Assembly: GCF_001697145.1 (NCBI RefSeq)
Contig: NZ_CP012719.1
Location: forward strand, 344,501-408,500
Direction: 5' to 3'
Source: Streptococcus anginosus
GTDB lineage: Bacteria; Bacillota; Bacilli; Lactobacillales; Streptococcaceae
Length of the DNA: 64,000 nt
This document shows, piece after piece, positions 23,101-33,629 of the stretch. Below the pieces are notes generated by a model that was not told the DNA's origin, did not search any database, and worked only from the letters and a program-made list of their open reading frames with translations. A program made the position numbers and the translations under genes. The first letter of the stretch is position 1; the number at the start of each line of letters is the position of its first letter.

Positions 23101-24990
23101 ATGAAAAAGTTCTTTTGGAGTGTGGTGATTTTTTTCTCGTGTTTGTTCATTAGCCAGCGAGTTTTGGCAGTGAGTTACGATATTGAATCCTATAAAGGCA
23201 ATTTACAGATTCATTCTGATAATACAGCGACATTTGTTGAAACAGTCAATTACCATTTCTCAAGCGGCTACAGAGGACAAATCATTACTTTGGGGACATC
23301 TGGTAAAGTTCCTCTGGGCTTTGATGTGGAAGGAAAGCCGACGATTCTAGCTTTAAGAAATGGACAACCAAAAACGGATATTACTGCTGTTCAGGAATAC
23401 ATTGCGGGTGGTTATAAATATAAAATTTATAATGCCGGTAATAAAGGAGACCGTGTAACCATTACGGTTACTTGGAAGTTGAAGAATATGTTGTTTGTCT
23501 ACAATGATATTGTAGAATTACACTGGATTCCAATCAGTGATTGGGATAAAAAATTAAATAATGTAGAATTTCGGATTACTCCTCCAGCTACTTCACAACA
23601 GACTGAATTGTATGCTCACACGGGTTATTTTATGAAGCCAGCTCAAGTGACACGAGAGGGAGATAGCTATCTGATCCGTGTCGCTAGTATTGCTAAAAAT
23701 AGAAATTTAGAATTTCATGCATATTGGGATCGATCGCTAGTAACTGTTCCTGAAAATAGTTTAGCTGTTACAAAACGCAATCGGTTGCAAGAGTTTCGTC
23801 AAGTTGAAAAGGAAGTTGCCACCAGTACAAAAAAATACCAGAGATTAGTAGACTGGGACTTACCACTTGCTTTGGTATTGGTTGGCCTAATTAGTTTGGC
23901 TTTTTACATTATTTTTCATCTTAGAACAAAATCCCGTGTAACGTTTCCTAAGCATGCTCGTTTGTATGAAATACCGCAAGATTTACCACCAATGGTCATT
24001 GCTTCAAATGTTTATTCAGTAGATTTGACAGAATTGGATCCGACTGAGCGACAAGCTACATCTCTGAAATTTGAAAATCTTGTCCAAGCTACTTTATTAG
24101 ATTTGATTGATCGAGGTAATCTTGTTTTTACAGATGATACGAAACAGCCAAAATTACAAAGAGTGACAGATAAGGGTTTAGCTGATTTTGAAAAAGAATT
24201 TTTAAAAATGGCTATGGGAAACAACAAGCAGTTGCTTGTGAAAAATTTATTTTCAGATTTTAAAATTGACGATAAGATATATAATAGTGGCGAGAAAGCT
24301 GTTCGTAGCGCAGGCAACAGAGTGAGACAACTATTAAAATGCTATTTAAAACTTATTACAGAAAATATACATGAAATTATTGAGCGTGAGCAATTACCAA
24401 ATAATTATCGCCCTGTTGCTAAAAAGGAGCTCTTGTGTTTATATCTTTCAATGCTCCTTATGAATCTTATTGTGTTTGCTTCTCTTGGCATCTTAGCTTG
24501 GATTTTCTTGGAGTATGGACTCGTATTTTATCAATTTGTAGTTAGCTTCTTCATTGCTGGCGGAATGCTGTATTACCTTTTGAGAAAATGCAAAATGGTG
24601 AAGCGTGATGGCGTTTTAAATGAAGAAGGGGCAGAAAACTATTATTACTGGAAGAGTTTTGCTAATATGCTGCATGAGATTGCTCATTTAAAGGATACAG
24701 AAGTAGAGGGAGTGATTTTGTGGAACAGATTATTGGTTTATGCTGCTATGTTTAATTGTGCAGATAAGGTGACCAAGACCATGAAACTACGCAAAATCAC
24801 AATTGATAATCCATCGATGAATGCTTTTGTTTATCAGGATATGGTGTATGATTTCCATGCGAGCTCACATGCTTTTGTTGGCTATGGGGCAGCAGCTAAT
24901 TCGGCTAGCAGTTTCTCTGTTTCATCAAGTGGCAGTAGCGGTGGCGGCTTCTCTGGTGGTGGCGGAGGCGGAGGAGGAGGTGCTTTTTAA
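23101..24990 (+). CDS. DUF2207 membrane protein with glycine-rich C terminus
   Basis: A 629-residue protein. Signal peptide about 1-23 (ends VLAVSYDIESY), an outer beta-rich DUF2207 domain to about 225, a transmembrane helix (about 252-272), a cytosolic domain and two further helices (about 450-500). The tail is Ser- then Gly-rich, with GGGFS followed by a run of nine glycines and AF. This architecture (YciQ-like) is common in Firmicutes and has no known biochemical role. Its own promoter region lies between it and the divergent amino-acid transporter. uppP follows 66 bases later. Confidence 0.85.
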   Translation: MKKFFWSVVIFFSCLFISQRVLAVSYDIESYKGNLQIHSDNTATFVETVNYHFSSGYRGQIITLGTSGKVPLGFDVEGKPTILALRNGQPKTDITAVQEYIAGGYKYKIYNAGNKGDRVTITVTWKLKNMLFVYNDIVELHWIPISDWDKKLNNVEFRITPPATSQQTELYAHTGYFMKPAQVTREGDSYLIRVASIAKNRNLEFHAYWDRSLVTVPENSLAVTKRNRLQEFRQVEKEVATSTKKYQRLVDWDLPLALVLVGLISLAFYIIFHLRTKSRVTFPKHARLYEIPQDLPPMVIASNVYSVDLTELDPTERQATSLKFENLVQATLLDLIDRGNLVFTDDTKQPKLQRVTDKGLADFEKEFLKMAMGNNKQLLVKNLFSDFKIDDKIYNSGEKAVRSAGNRVRQLLKCYLKLITENIHEIIEREQLPNNYRPVAKKELLCLYLSMLLMNLIVFASLGILAWIFLEYGLVFYQFVVSFFIAGGMLYYLLRKCKMVKRDGVLNEEGAENYYYWKSFANMLHEIAHLKDTEVEGVILWNRLLVYAAMFNCADKVTKTMKLRKITIDNPSMNAFVYQDMVYDFHASSHAFVGYGAAANSASSFSVSSSGSSGGGFSGGGGGGGGGAF

Positions 24991-25056
24991 AAAGTGCCTC
25001 TATTCTCTCACTTGAAATTATGCTATAATGAAACAAATCAACCTTAGGAGAAGAAA

Positions 25057-25899
25057 ATGTTTATCATTGAAATTTTAAAATCCATCATCTTTGGGATTGT
25101 GGAAGGAATTACAGAGTGGTTGCCTATTTCTAGCACAGGTCACTTGATTTTGATACAGGAGTTTATCAAGTATAAAAATCAGAATGCTGCCTTTATGGAA
25201 ATGTTCAATGTCGTTATCCAATTAGGAGCGATTTTGGCGGTTGTAGTGATTTATTTTGATAAATTAAATCCATTTAAGTCGGGAAAGACGGCGCGTGAAG
25301 TGCAAAAAACATGGCAATTGTGGGCAAAAGTAGTGGTTGCGGCTGCACCTGCTGCCATTATTGGCTTACCTTTGGATGATTGGTTTGATGCTCATTTTTA
25401 TAACTTCATTTCTGTTGCTTGTATGTTAATAATTTATGGTGTTGCCTTTATTTTGTTAGAAAAACGCAATAAAAACGTAGAACCGACAATTACCAGCTTA
25501 GATCGATTGCCTTATAAAACTGCTCTCTACATTGGGTTATTTCAAGTATTGTCACTCTTTCCTGGTACTAGTCGCTCTGGAGCAACGATTGTAGGGGGGC
25601 TTTTAAATGGTACTAGTCGTTCCGTGGTGACAGAGTTCACCTTCTTCTTAGGGATTCCTGTTATGTTTGGTGCAAGTGCTTGGAAGATTTTGAAGTTTAT
25701 CATCAAAGGAAACACACTTGGATTTGGGCAATTCTTCTTGCTGCTTGTAGCAATGGGCGTTGCATTTGGGGTCAGTCTCTATGTGATTCGTTTCTTGACG
25801 GATTATGTGAAAAAGCACGACTTTACGATCTTTGGGAAATATCGTATCGGGCTCGGTGTTTTGCTTATCGTGTACGGAATCTTTAAAGCTATTTTTTAA
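25057..25899 (+). CDS. uppP: Undecaprenyl-diphosphatase (BacA/UppP)
   Basis: A 280-residue integral membrane enzyme that dephosphorylates undecaprenyl pyrophosphate, recycling the lipid carrier of cell-wall precursors and giving bacitracin tolerance. Motif 1 is [20 protein letters not shown] with the catalytic Glu residues, and motif 2 is [11 protein letters not shown]. Length and eight-helix pattern are standard. A TATAAT at 25024-25029 and AGGAG precede the ATG. It ends in a strong terminator. Confidence 0.96.
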   Translation: MFIIEILKSIIFGIVEGITEWLPISSTGHLILIQEFIKYKNQNAAFMEMFNVVIQLGAILAVVVIYFDKLNPFKSGKTAREVQKTWQLWAKVVVAAAPAAIIGLPLDDWFDAHFYNFISVACMLIIYGVAFILLEKRNKNVEPTITSLDRLPYKTALYIGLFQVLSLFPGTSRSGATIVGGLLNGTSRSVVTEFTFFLGIPVMFGASAWKILKFIIKGNTLGFGQFFLLLVAMGVAFGVSLYVIRFLTDYVKKHDFTIFGKYRIGLGVLLIVYGIFKAIF

Positions 25900-25905
25900 G
25901 TATTC

Positions 25906-25935
25906 AAAACTCAACAGTTTTTGTTGAGTTTTTTA
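25906..25935 (+). terminator. uppP terminator
   Basis: AAAACTCAACA (25906-25916) and TGTTGAGTTTT (25922-25932) form a perfect stem followed by more T. Confidence 0.92.
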
Positions 25936-25965
25936 TTGGTAAAAGAAAATGAGGTTGTCTATTTT

Positions 25966-25994
25966 TTGTAAAAAATCCGAAATTTTAGTATAAT
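25966..25994 (+). promoter_or_regulatory. Promoter of mecA
   Basis: TTGTAA (25966-25971) and TATAAT (25989-25994) with a 17-base spacer, 29 bases before the mecA start. Confidence 0.75.
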
Positions 25995-26022
25995 AAAAAG
26001 ACTAGAAGTATGAGGTAATGCT

Positions 26023-26778
26023 ATGGAAATGAAGCAAATTAGTGATACAACGATTAAAATCACAATAAAATTAGAAGATTTAGAAGAACGTGGAATGGAG
26101 ATGGCAGATTTTCTTGTTCCGCAAGAAAAGACAGAAGAGTTTTTCTATGCAATTTTAGATGAGTTGGAAATGCCAGAGAGTTTTTTGGATAGCGGTATGC
26201 TCAGTTTTCGTGTAACTCCTAAACCAGACCGACTGGATGTGTTTGTCACCAAGTCTAAGATTGATAAGAATCTGAATTTTGATGATTTGGCAGATTTACC
26301 AGATGTAGAAGAGCTGTCTCAAATGTCTCCTGATGAATTTCTAAAGACATTAGAAAAAAATATTTTTGAGAAAAGTAAAGACGATATGGAGGCTGTTCGT
26401 TCTTTGGAAACGGCGGAAGCAGACGATAACACAAGCACTTCTGATATGGAAGAACAAGAGGAAAATAGTGACGAGCTAACGCAAAAATATATCTATTACA
26501 TTTTGAAATTTTCCAGCCTGAAAGAAGCGATTGTCTTTTCTAAAACAGTAGACTATGCTGTTAACACTTCGGAGTTGTACAAAATGGATGGTTACTATTA
26601 TTTAACAATCTTGGTTGATATTGAAGGACATCCTAAGCGTTATCCAGCTTGGCTTCTGGCTTCTATGCGTGAACATGCAGAAGACACAGATGTGACAAGA
26701 GCTGTTTTACAAGAGCATGGTTATTTATTGCTTGTCAACGAGGCAGTTGCCAGTCTTAAAAAGGTTAAATGCTTATGA
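26023..26778 (+). CDS. mecA: Adaptor protein MecA
   Basis: A 251-residue adaptor that presents proteins such as the competence factor ComX to ClpC-ClpP. The N-terminal substrate-binding part (MEMKQISDTTIKITIKLEDL; ERGMEMADFLV) and the C-terminal ClpC-binding domain (KYIYYILKFSSLKEAIVFSK to LLVNEAVASLKK) are joined by an acidic linker rich in Glu and Asp, the usual MecA layout. It overlaps the next gene by a few bases, as in other streptococci where mecA precedes the polysaccharide-initiating transferase. Confidence 0.95.
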   Translation: MEMKQISDTTIKITIKLEDLEERGMEMADFLVPQEKTEEFFYAILDELEMPESFLDSGMLSFRVTPKPDRLDVFVTKSKIDKNLNFDDLADLPDVEELSQMSPDEFLKTLEKNIFEKSKDDMEAVRSLETAEADDNTSTSDMEEQEENSDELTQKYIYYILKFSSLKEAIVFSKTVDYAVNTSELYKMDGYYYLTILVDIEGHPKRYPAWLLASMREHAEDTDVTRAVLQEHGYLLLVNEAVASLKKVKCL

Positions 26779-27935
26779 TTCCCTTCCCTTTAAAATTCAT
26801 TTTGGTGTTGCTTGGAACCTTTTTCATTGGTGTGATTCTCACACCTTTGGTGCGTCTATTAGCATTTAAGATAGGTGCGGTTGATTATCCAAATGCACGA
26901 AGAATCAACAAAAAGCCGATGCCAAGCAGCGGCGGTTTAGCTATTGTCATTGCTTTTTCGGTTGCTACGCTTGTTTTTATGCCGATGATTGTACAGGCGA
27001 CCTTTCATGGAAAAAGTTATTTTGATTATATTTGGCCTGTTGTTTTAGGAGGCGGAATCATTGCTCTGACAGGATTGATTGACGATGTAAAAGAGTTGAA
27101 GCCCTTAGCCAAGATGTCAGGAATTGTGTTAGCTGCCAGTTTGATTTGGCTATTGACGGATTTCCGTTTGAATCATTTTAAAATTCCTTTTGGTGGGCCG
27201 CTGCTGCACTTTGCTCCTTGGTTGTCTTTCATCTTAACCGTTATCTGGATTATTTCGATTACCAATGCTGTTAATTTGATTGACGGGTTGGACGGATTAG
27301 TGAGTGGTGTATCCATTATTTCGCTGGTGACAATGGGGATTGTTTCCTACTTTTTCTTGCCAGATCACAATGTTTTTCTAACCTTAACTATTTTCGTCTT
27401 GGTCATGTCTATTGCAGGATTTTTCCCTTATAATTATCATCCAGCTATTATTTATCTAGGAGATACAGGAGCACTGTTTATCGGTTTTATGATTGCGGTT
27501 TTATCACTTCAAGGTTTGAAGAATGCGACAGCTGTCGCTGTGATTACTCCGATGATTATTCTGGGTGTGCCGATTACAGATACCTTTTTAGCGATTGTCC
27601 GTAGAACTTTATCTGGGCAAAAGTTTTACACACCAGATAAGCGACATCTTCATCATCGGCTGTTATCCTTGGGCTTAACACATCGTGGGACAGTCTTGGT
27701 TATTTATGGCATTTCTATGATTTTTGCCATGATTTCTCTTTTGCTAAATGTTTCGAGCCGTATCGGTGGGATACTGTTAATTATTGGACTACTTTTTGGA
27801 GTGGAACTTTTGGTAGAACTAATTGGTGTTCTGGGGCCAAATCGAACACCGCTACTCAATATCCTTCGTTTTATCGGAAATTCTGCTTATCGGGAAGAAA
27901 TCCGAACAAAGTTCAGAAATAGAAAAAAGAAGTAG
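26775..27935 (+). CDS. Undecaprenyl-phosphate N-acetylglucosaminyl 1-phosphate transferase (TagO/RgpG-type)
   Basis: A polytopic enzyme (386 residues from ATG 26775; an ATG two codons earlier is also possible) that links a sugar phosphate to undecaprenyl phosphate, the first step of wall polysaccharide or teichoic acid synthesis. Family motifs: PMPSSGGLAI, ALTGLIDDVKELKPLAKM with the catalytic DD, NAVNLIDGLDGLVSG, GDTGALFIGF and the C-terminal HHRLLSLGLTHR. The ATGA overlap with mecA and the spacing favour 26775. It matches rgpG of S. mutans in position and family. Which polymer it starts here is unknown. Confidence 0.93.
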   Translation: MIPFPLKFILVLLGTFFIGVILTPLVRLLAFKIGAVDYPNARRINKKPMPSSGGLAIVIAFSVATLVFMPMIVQATFHGKSYFDYIWPVVLGGGIIALTGLIDDVKELKPLAKMSGIVLAASLIWLLTDFRLNHFKIPFGGPLLHFAPWLSFILTVIWIISITNAVNLIDGLDGLVSGVSIISLVTMGIVSYFFLPDHNVFLTLTIFVLVMSIAGFFPYNYHPAIIYLGDTGALFIGFMIAVLSLQGLKNATAVAVITPMIILGVPITDTFLAIVRRTLSGQKFYTPDKRHLHHRLLSLGLTHRGTVLVIYGISMIFAMISLLLNVSSRIGGILLIIGLLFGVELLVELIGVLGPNRTPLLNILRFIGNSAYREEIRTKFRNRKKK

Positions 27936-27954
27936 ACTCGCACTTAAACAAAAT

Positions 27955-27977
27955 AAAAGCCTTTTTGGCTTTTTTTT
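27955..27977 (+). terminator. Terminator after the transferase gene
   Basis: AAAAGCC and GGCTTTT around a six-base loop, followed by more T, 19 bases after the stop. Confidence 0.85.
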
Positions 27978-28026
27978 GCTATACTTATAAGGTAAATGAA
28001 TGGTTACAAAGAAAGGAAAGTTTGCC

Positions 28027-28797
28027 ATGTCTGTGTTAGAAATCAAAGACCTCCATGTAGAAATTGAAGGAAAGAAAATCTTAAAGGGAGTCAATCTGAC
28101 TCTTAAAACAGGAGAAATTGCCGCCATTATGGGTCCAAATGGGACAGGGAAATCCACCTTATCAGCAGCGATTATGGGGAATCCAAATTACGAGGTAACC
28201 AAAGGAGAAGTTCTCTTTGACGGTGTCAATATTTTAGAACTGGATGTGGACGAACGAGCTCGCATGGGGCTTTTTCTTGCTATGCAGTACCCAAGTGAAA
28301 TTCCAGGTATTACCAATGCAGAATTTTTGCGTGCAGCCATGAATGCAGGTAAAGAAGATGATGAAAAAATCTCTATCCGTGATTTTATCATGAAATTGGA
28401 TGAAAAAATGGAATTGCTCAATATGAAAGAGGAAATGGCAGAACGTTATCTGAATGAAGGTTTTTCTGGTGGTGAAAAGAAACGTAATGAAATCTTGCAG
28501 TTGTTGATGTTGGAACCAACCTTTGCGTTACTGGACGAAATTGACTCTGGACTAGATATTGATGCACTGAAAGTGGTGTCTAAGGGCGTCAATGCTATGC
28601 GTGGTGAACATTTTGGTGCTATGATTATTACGCACTATCAACGTCTGTTGAATTATATTACGCCTGATGTGGTCCATATCATGATGGATGGGCGTGTAGT
28701 TGCTTCTGGTGGTTCGGAATTAGCTGTTCGTTTGGAGCAGGAAGGTTATGCCAAATTGGCTGAAGAACTTGGTTTTGATTACCAAGAAGAAGTTTAG
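28027..28797 (+). CDS. sufC: Fe-S cluster assembly ATPase SufC
   Basis: A 256-residue ABC-type ATPase of the SUF machinery, which builds Fe-S clusters on the SufB-SufC-SufD scaffold. Walker A GPNGTGKST, signature FSGGEKKRNEI, Walker B ALLDEIDSGLDIDALKVV (SufC's distinctive DEIDSGLDIDAL) and the H-loop ITHYQRLLNYI are complete. The start at 28027 (MSVLEIKDL) has AAAGGAAAG upstream and is preferred over an upstream in-frame ATG. It is the first gene of sufC-sufD-sufS-sufU. Confidence 0.97.
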   Translation: MSVLEIKDLHVEIEGKKILKGVNLTLKTGEIAAIMGPNGTGKSTLSAAIMGNPNYEVTKGEVLFDGVNILELDVDERARMGLFLAMQYPSEIPGITNAEFLRAAMNAGKEDDEKISIRDFIMKLDEKMELLNMKEEMAERYLNEGFSGGEKKRNEILQLLMLEPTFALLDEIDSGLDIDALKVVSKGVNAMRGEHFGAMIITHYQRLLNYITPDVVHIMMDGRVVASGGSELAVRLEQEGYAKLAEELGFDYQEEV

Positions 28798-28836
28798 TTA
28801 CCCCTTCTTTTTGCTTGAAAAAGATAGGAGAATGAA

Positions 28837-30099
28837 ATGACAAAAGAAACTATTAAACATTTTTCACAAATGCATGCGGAGCCTGAGTGGTTGGCGAATC
28901 TTCGTCAAGCTGCTTTTGATAAAATAGAAGAGTTGAAGTTACCGATTATTGAGCGTGTGAAATTTCATCGTTGGAACTTGGGAGACGGCACGCTGTCAGA
29001 AAGTGAGGCTCTTGCAAATGTGCCTGATTTTACAGCACTGAATAATCATTTGAAATTAGTTCAGATTGGAACGCAGACTGTTTTAGAGCAATTGCCGGCT
29101 GACTTGGCGGAGCAGGGTGTCATCTTCACAGACTTTTATTCTGCTCTTGAGGAAATTCCAGAAATTATTGAGAAACATTTTATGTCTTCTGTCAAATATG
29201 ACGAAGATAAGCTTGCTGCTTATCATACAGCTTATTTCAATGGTGGAGCGGTGCTATATATCCCGGATAATGTTGAAATCAATCAGCCCATTGAAGGCAT
29301 TTTTTACCAAGACAGTGAGAGCGATGTGCCATTTAACAAGCACATTCTAATTATTGCAGGGAAACACTCCAAGTTTACCTATTTAGAGTGTCTGGAGACC
29401 TATGGTTCTGGGACTGTTCCCGTGACTGCTAATATCACGGTGGAAGTCATTGCCCAAGCAGGATCACAGATTAAGTTTTCAGCTATTGATCGATTGGGTG
29501 AAAATGTCACAGCTTATATCAGTCGTCGGGGTAAGTTGGACGATGATTCAATGATTGACTGGGCAATCGGGGTCATGAATGAAGGCAATGTGATTGCTGA
29601 TTTTGACAGTGATTTGTTTGGTCGTGGCAGTCATGCGGATATGAAAGTGGTGGCTCTCTCTCGTGGTAGACAGATACAAGGGATTGACAGTCGCGTCACC
29701 AACTACGGTTGCAATTCAATCGGAAATATCCTCCAACATGGAGTTATTTTGGAAAAGGGAACTTTGACCTTCAATGGTATTGGACACATTATTAAGGGAG
29801 CTAAGGGAGCAGATGCTCAACAGGAAAGTCGAGTACTGATGCTATCTGACCAAGCACGTTCAGATGCCAATCCTATTCTTTTGATTGATGAAAATGATGT
29901 GACAGCAGGGCATGCGGCTTCTATCGGTCAGGTAGATCCAGAAGATATGTACTATCTCATGAGTCGGGGACTGGATAAGGCAACTGCAGAACGATTGGTT
30001 GTGCGTGGATTCTTAGGTTCTGTTATCGTTAAAATTCCAGTTAAAGAAGTCCGTGCTGAGATGATTGAAAATATTGATGAAATTTTGGCTAAGAAATAA
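28837..30099 (+). CDS. sufD: Fe-S cluster assembly protein SufD
   Basis: A 420-residue scaffold protein of the SUF system. The C-terminal half has the right-handed beta-helix typical of SufB/SufD (VTANITVEVIAQAGSQIKFS; DSRVTNYGCNSIGNILQHGV) and ends with the diagnostic TAGHAASIGQVDPEDMYYLM followed by SRGLDKATAERLVVRGFL. It is SufD rather than SufB by length (SufB is about 470 residues) and by lacking SufB's cysteine-rich N-terminal part. It normally pairs with SufB, which is absent downstream here. Confidence 0.94.
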   Translation: MTKETIKHFSQMHAEPEWLANLRQAAFDKIEELKLPIIERVKFHRWNLGDGTLSESEALANVPDFTALNNHLKLVQIGTQTVLEQLPADLAEQGVIFTDFYSALEEIPEIIEKHFMSSVKYDEDKLAAYHTAYFNGGAVLYIPDNVEINQPIEGIFYQDSESDVPFNKHILIIAGKHSKFTYLECLETYGSGTVPVTANITVEVIAQAGSQIKFSAIDRLGENVTAYISRRGKLDDDSMIDWAIGVMNEGNVIADFDSDLFGRGSHADMKVVALSRGRQIQGIDSRVTNYGCNSIGNILQHGVILEKGTLTFNGIGHIIKGAKGADAQQESRVLMLSDQARSDANPILLIDENDVTAGHAASIGQVDPEDMYYLMSRGLDKATAERLVVRGFLGSVIVKIPVKEVRAEMIENIDEILAKK

Positions 30100-31789
<1,690 letters not shown>

Positions 31790-31796
31790 AGCTAAA

Positions 31797-32055
31797 ATAA
31801 ATAAGCTGAGACAAAAGTGCTCAGCTTTCTTTGTTTATATCGTTAGCATTACAGACGCAGTAGCTAATTGCTCAAAGCACAGCGTTGAGGTTACGGATAG
31901 AAGTCTCAAGGCGATTCGCTTTTCAAGCTTGGAGGAGCACTTTTGACGAAAACTTTGTTTTCTTTATCTGCCACCTCGACAGTCTCTCAAGCTGTTGAGC
32001 AACCTTGTGGGAATGAGACTACAAACTAAAAATTTTTGATTTTGAGTTTTGTCAC
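31797..32055 (+). repeat. Dispersed intergenic repeat, copy A, starting with a terminator-like hairpin
   Basis: AAGCTGAG (31803-31810) and CTCAGCTT (31820-31827) form a stem followed by TCTTTG, which can terminate the suf transcript. The following 230 bases have no gene but align, with many mismatches, to the reverse complement of 37990-38257: shared blocks include AGTGCTCAGCTT, TTTATATCGT, AGGCGATTCGCTTTTCAAG (one mismatch) and ACTAAAAATTTT-type sequence near the end. It stands where sufB would be expected. Confidence 0.6.
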
Positions 32056-32230
32056 ATTCCCAATTACTATTGAATGAGCTATAATATGTTGCTATATCAA
32101 CTTTTACAGCCCATTTTGCCATCAAGTTACATTTGCTTTCCAACTATAAAAGTTCCTCAAGTCTTTCGAGCTATGCGGAGATGAACGATGAAATCAAGCA
32201 TCTACGAATACTGATTTTTATTTCGCTCGT
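32056..32230. other. Spacer between repeat A and dacA, no gene recognised
   Basis: About 175 bases with a TATAAT-like box (32091-32096) but no supported coding frame. A short plus-strand frame (32133-32348) runs into the antisense of dacA and has no ribosome binding site. Confidence 0.5.
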
Positions 32231-33472
32231 TTATAATTTTTCATTGACATATTGGACGAATTCATTCCACCATGATTTGAGGAAGAAAGGACGACCAATT
32301 TTCTCTGCTGAAAGCATGGAAATAGTTGGTGGTTTCTTGTCAAGATAGCCTTTTCCAATCAAATCATTATCAGTATAGGTCAATTTCCCAACAACGACAC
32401 CCTTTTTTAAAGGAGTGGGATAACCGTTTTTATCGGTTGTAAAGTGGACAGTAGGTTTTTTATGATTGTATCTCCGCACAATAGTGAGTTTCTTACTTGC
32501 AACAGCAGTGACTTCATCTTTTTTCCCGTTAATGACGCGGGCAGAGCTTTTATTGTAGGCTTCGCCTTTTTTCACAATAGTTTGGACTGTGAATTGTTGA
32601 TAAATATAGGTCATAAATCTAGAGGTAGCCGTAAAGCGGGCATTCTCATCCTCATCTGCATGATTAACATTGAGGAGAACCGTAATCAAACGCATCCCTC
32701 TTTGCTGGATTGTTCCGACAAAGGAAGAGCCTCCTTTATCAGAAGTTCCAGTCTTGAAGCCATCTACTCCAGCTCGAAAGGCGGGCATGTTTTTGAGCAT
32801 GTGGTTGGACGATGTAAGCGTCATGCCTGCAAAGTTAGACGTAGCTTTTTGGGTGATTTCTAGAACTTCTGGGTAATCAAGGATTAAACGCCGAGCAATA
32901 ATTGCAACATCGTGGGCGCTCATTTTATTTTCGTCTTCTTTTCCCGAACCAGGATAAATATGTTCTTCTCCTAAAACAGAATTATTCAGCCCAGAAGCAT
33001 TAACGATAGTAGCATCTTTGATTCCCCATTGCTGCAATTTAGCTTTCATCAAGTCAACAAATTTTTTCTCACTGCCAGCGACTTTTTCAGCTAAGGCAAT
33101 CGCGGGGCTATTGGCACTTGCTATTAAAGAAGTTTCTAACAGTTCTTCGACAGTATATTTTCTAGCTTCCAAAGGAACGTTACTGGCATCTGGATTAACG
33201 GTTAGTTGATAAGGGTAGTCAGAAATATCTACTGAAGTTTGTAAAGTGAATTTTCCTTGATGAATCGCTTCATAGACTAAATAGGCTGTTAGTAGTTTAG
33301 TAATAGAAGCAATTTCAACTGGCTGATTAGCATCTTTTTCATACAAAATTTTTCCGGTTGCAACGTCAACTGCGATAGCATGCTTAGCACCTACTTCAAA
33401 GTTGTCCGCTAAAACTGTAGGAGCTAGGAAGATCAAGAGAGTCGTTACAAGAGTAATAATAAATTTTTTCAT
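32231..33472 (-). CDS. dacA: D-alanyl-D-alanine carboxypeptidase (PBP3, DacA)
   Basis: A 413-residue low-molecular-weight penicillin-binding protein that trims the terminal D-Ala of peptidoglycan stem peptides. Signal peptide 1-22 (ending TVLADNFE), catalytic Ser56 in SITK, SAN (119-121), and KTGTSDKGG form the three active-site motifs. A PBP5_C domain follows (LTIVRRYNHKKPTVHF onward), and the C-terminal amphipathic helix (FFLKSWWNEFVQYVNEKL) attaches it to the membrane. The start at 33472 was chosen over 33478 because AAGGGA is correctly spaced only for it. It is convergent with sufU and divergent from the helicase gene. Confidence 0.95.
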   Translation of the reverse strand: MKKFIITLVTTLLIFLAPTVLADNFEVGAKHAIAVDVATGKILYEKDANQPVEIASITKLLTAYLVYEAIHQGKFTLQTSVDISDYPYQLTVNPDASNVPLEARKYTVEELLETSLIASANSPAIALAEKVAGSEKKFVDLMKAKLQQWGIKDATIVNASGLNNSVLGEEHIYPGSGKEDENKMSAHDVAIIARRLILDYPEVLEITQKATSNFAGMTLTSSNHMLKNMPAFRAGVDGFKTGTSDKGGSSFVGTIQQRGMRLITVLLNVNHADEDENARFTATSRFMTYIYQQFTVQTIVKKGEAYNKSSARVINGKKDEVTAVASKKLTIVRRYNHKKPTVHFTTDKNGYPTPLKKGVVVGKLTYTDNDLIGKGYLDKKPPTISMLSAEKIGRPFFLKSWWNEFVQYVNEKL

Positions 33473-33629
33473 GGTCATCCCTTTTTTGTAAACTTATTAT
33501 TATTGTATCATAAAATAAGGAGAGCTTCATAGAAAAGGGAGGAAATAAGAAGAGAAAAACATGATTCATTTTTATTTTTAAAGCAAGTTCTGGTATAATA
33601 GATAGGATAAGAGACGAATAGAGGAAAAC

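Noticed and set aside
32133..32348. Plus-strand frame upstream and across the 3' end of dacA
   Set aside because: Half of it is antisense to the dacA coding sequence, and it lacks a ribosome binding site. It does not resemble a sufB remnant.
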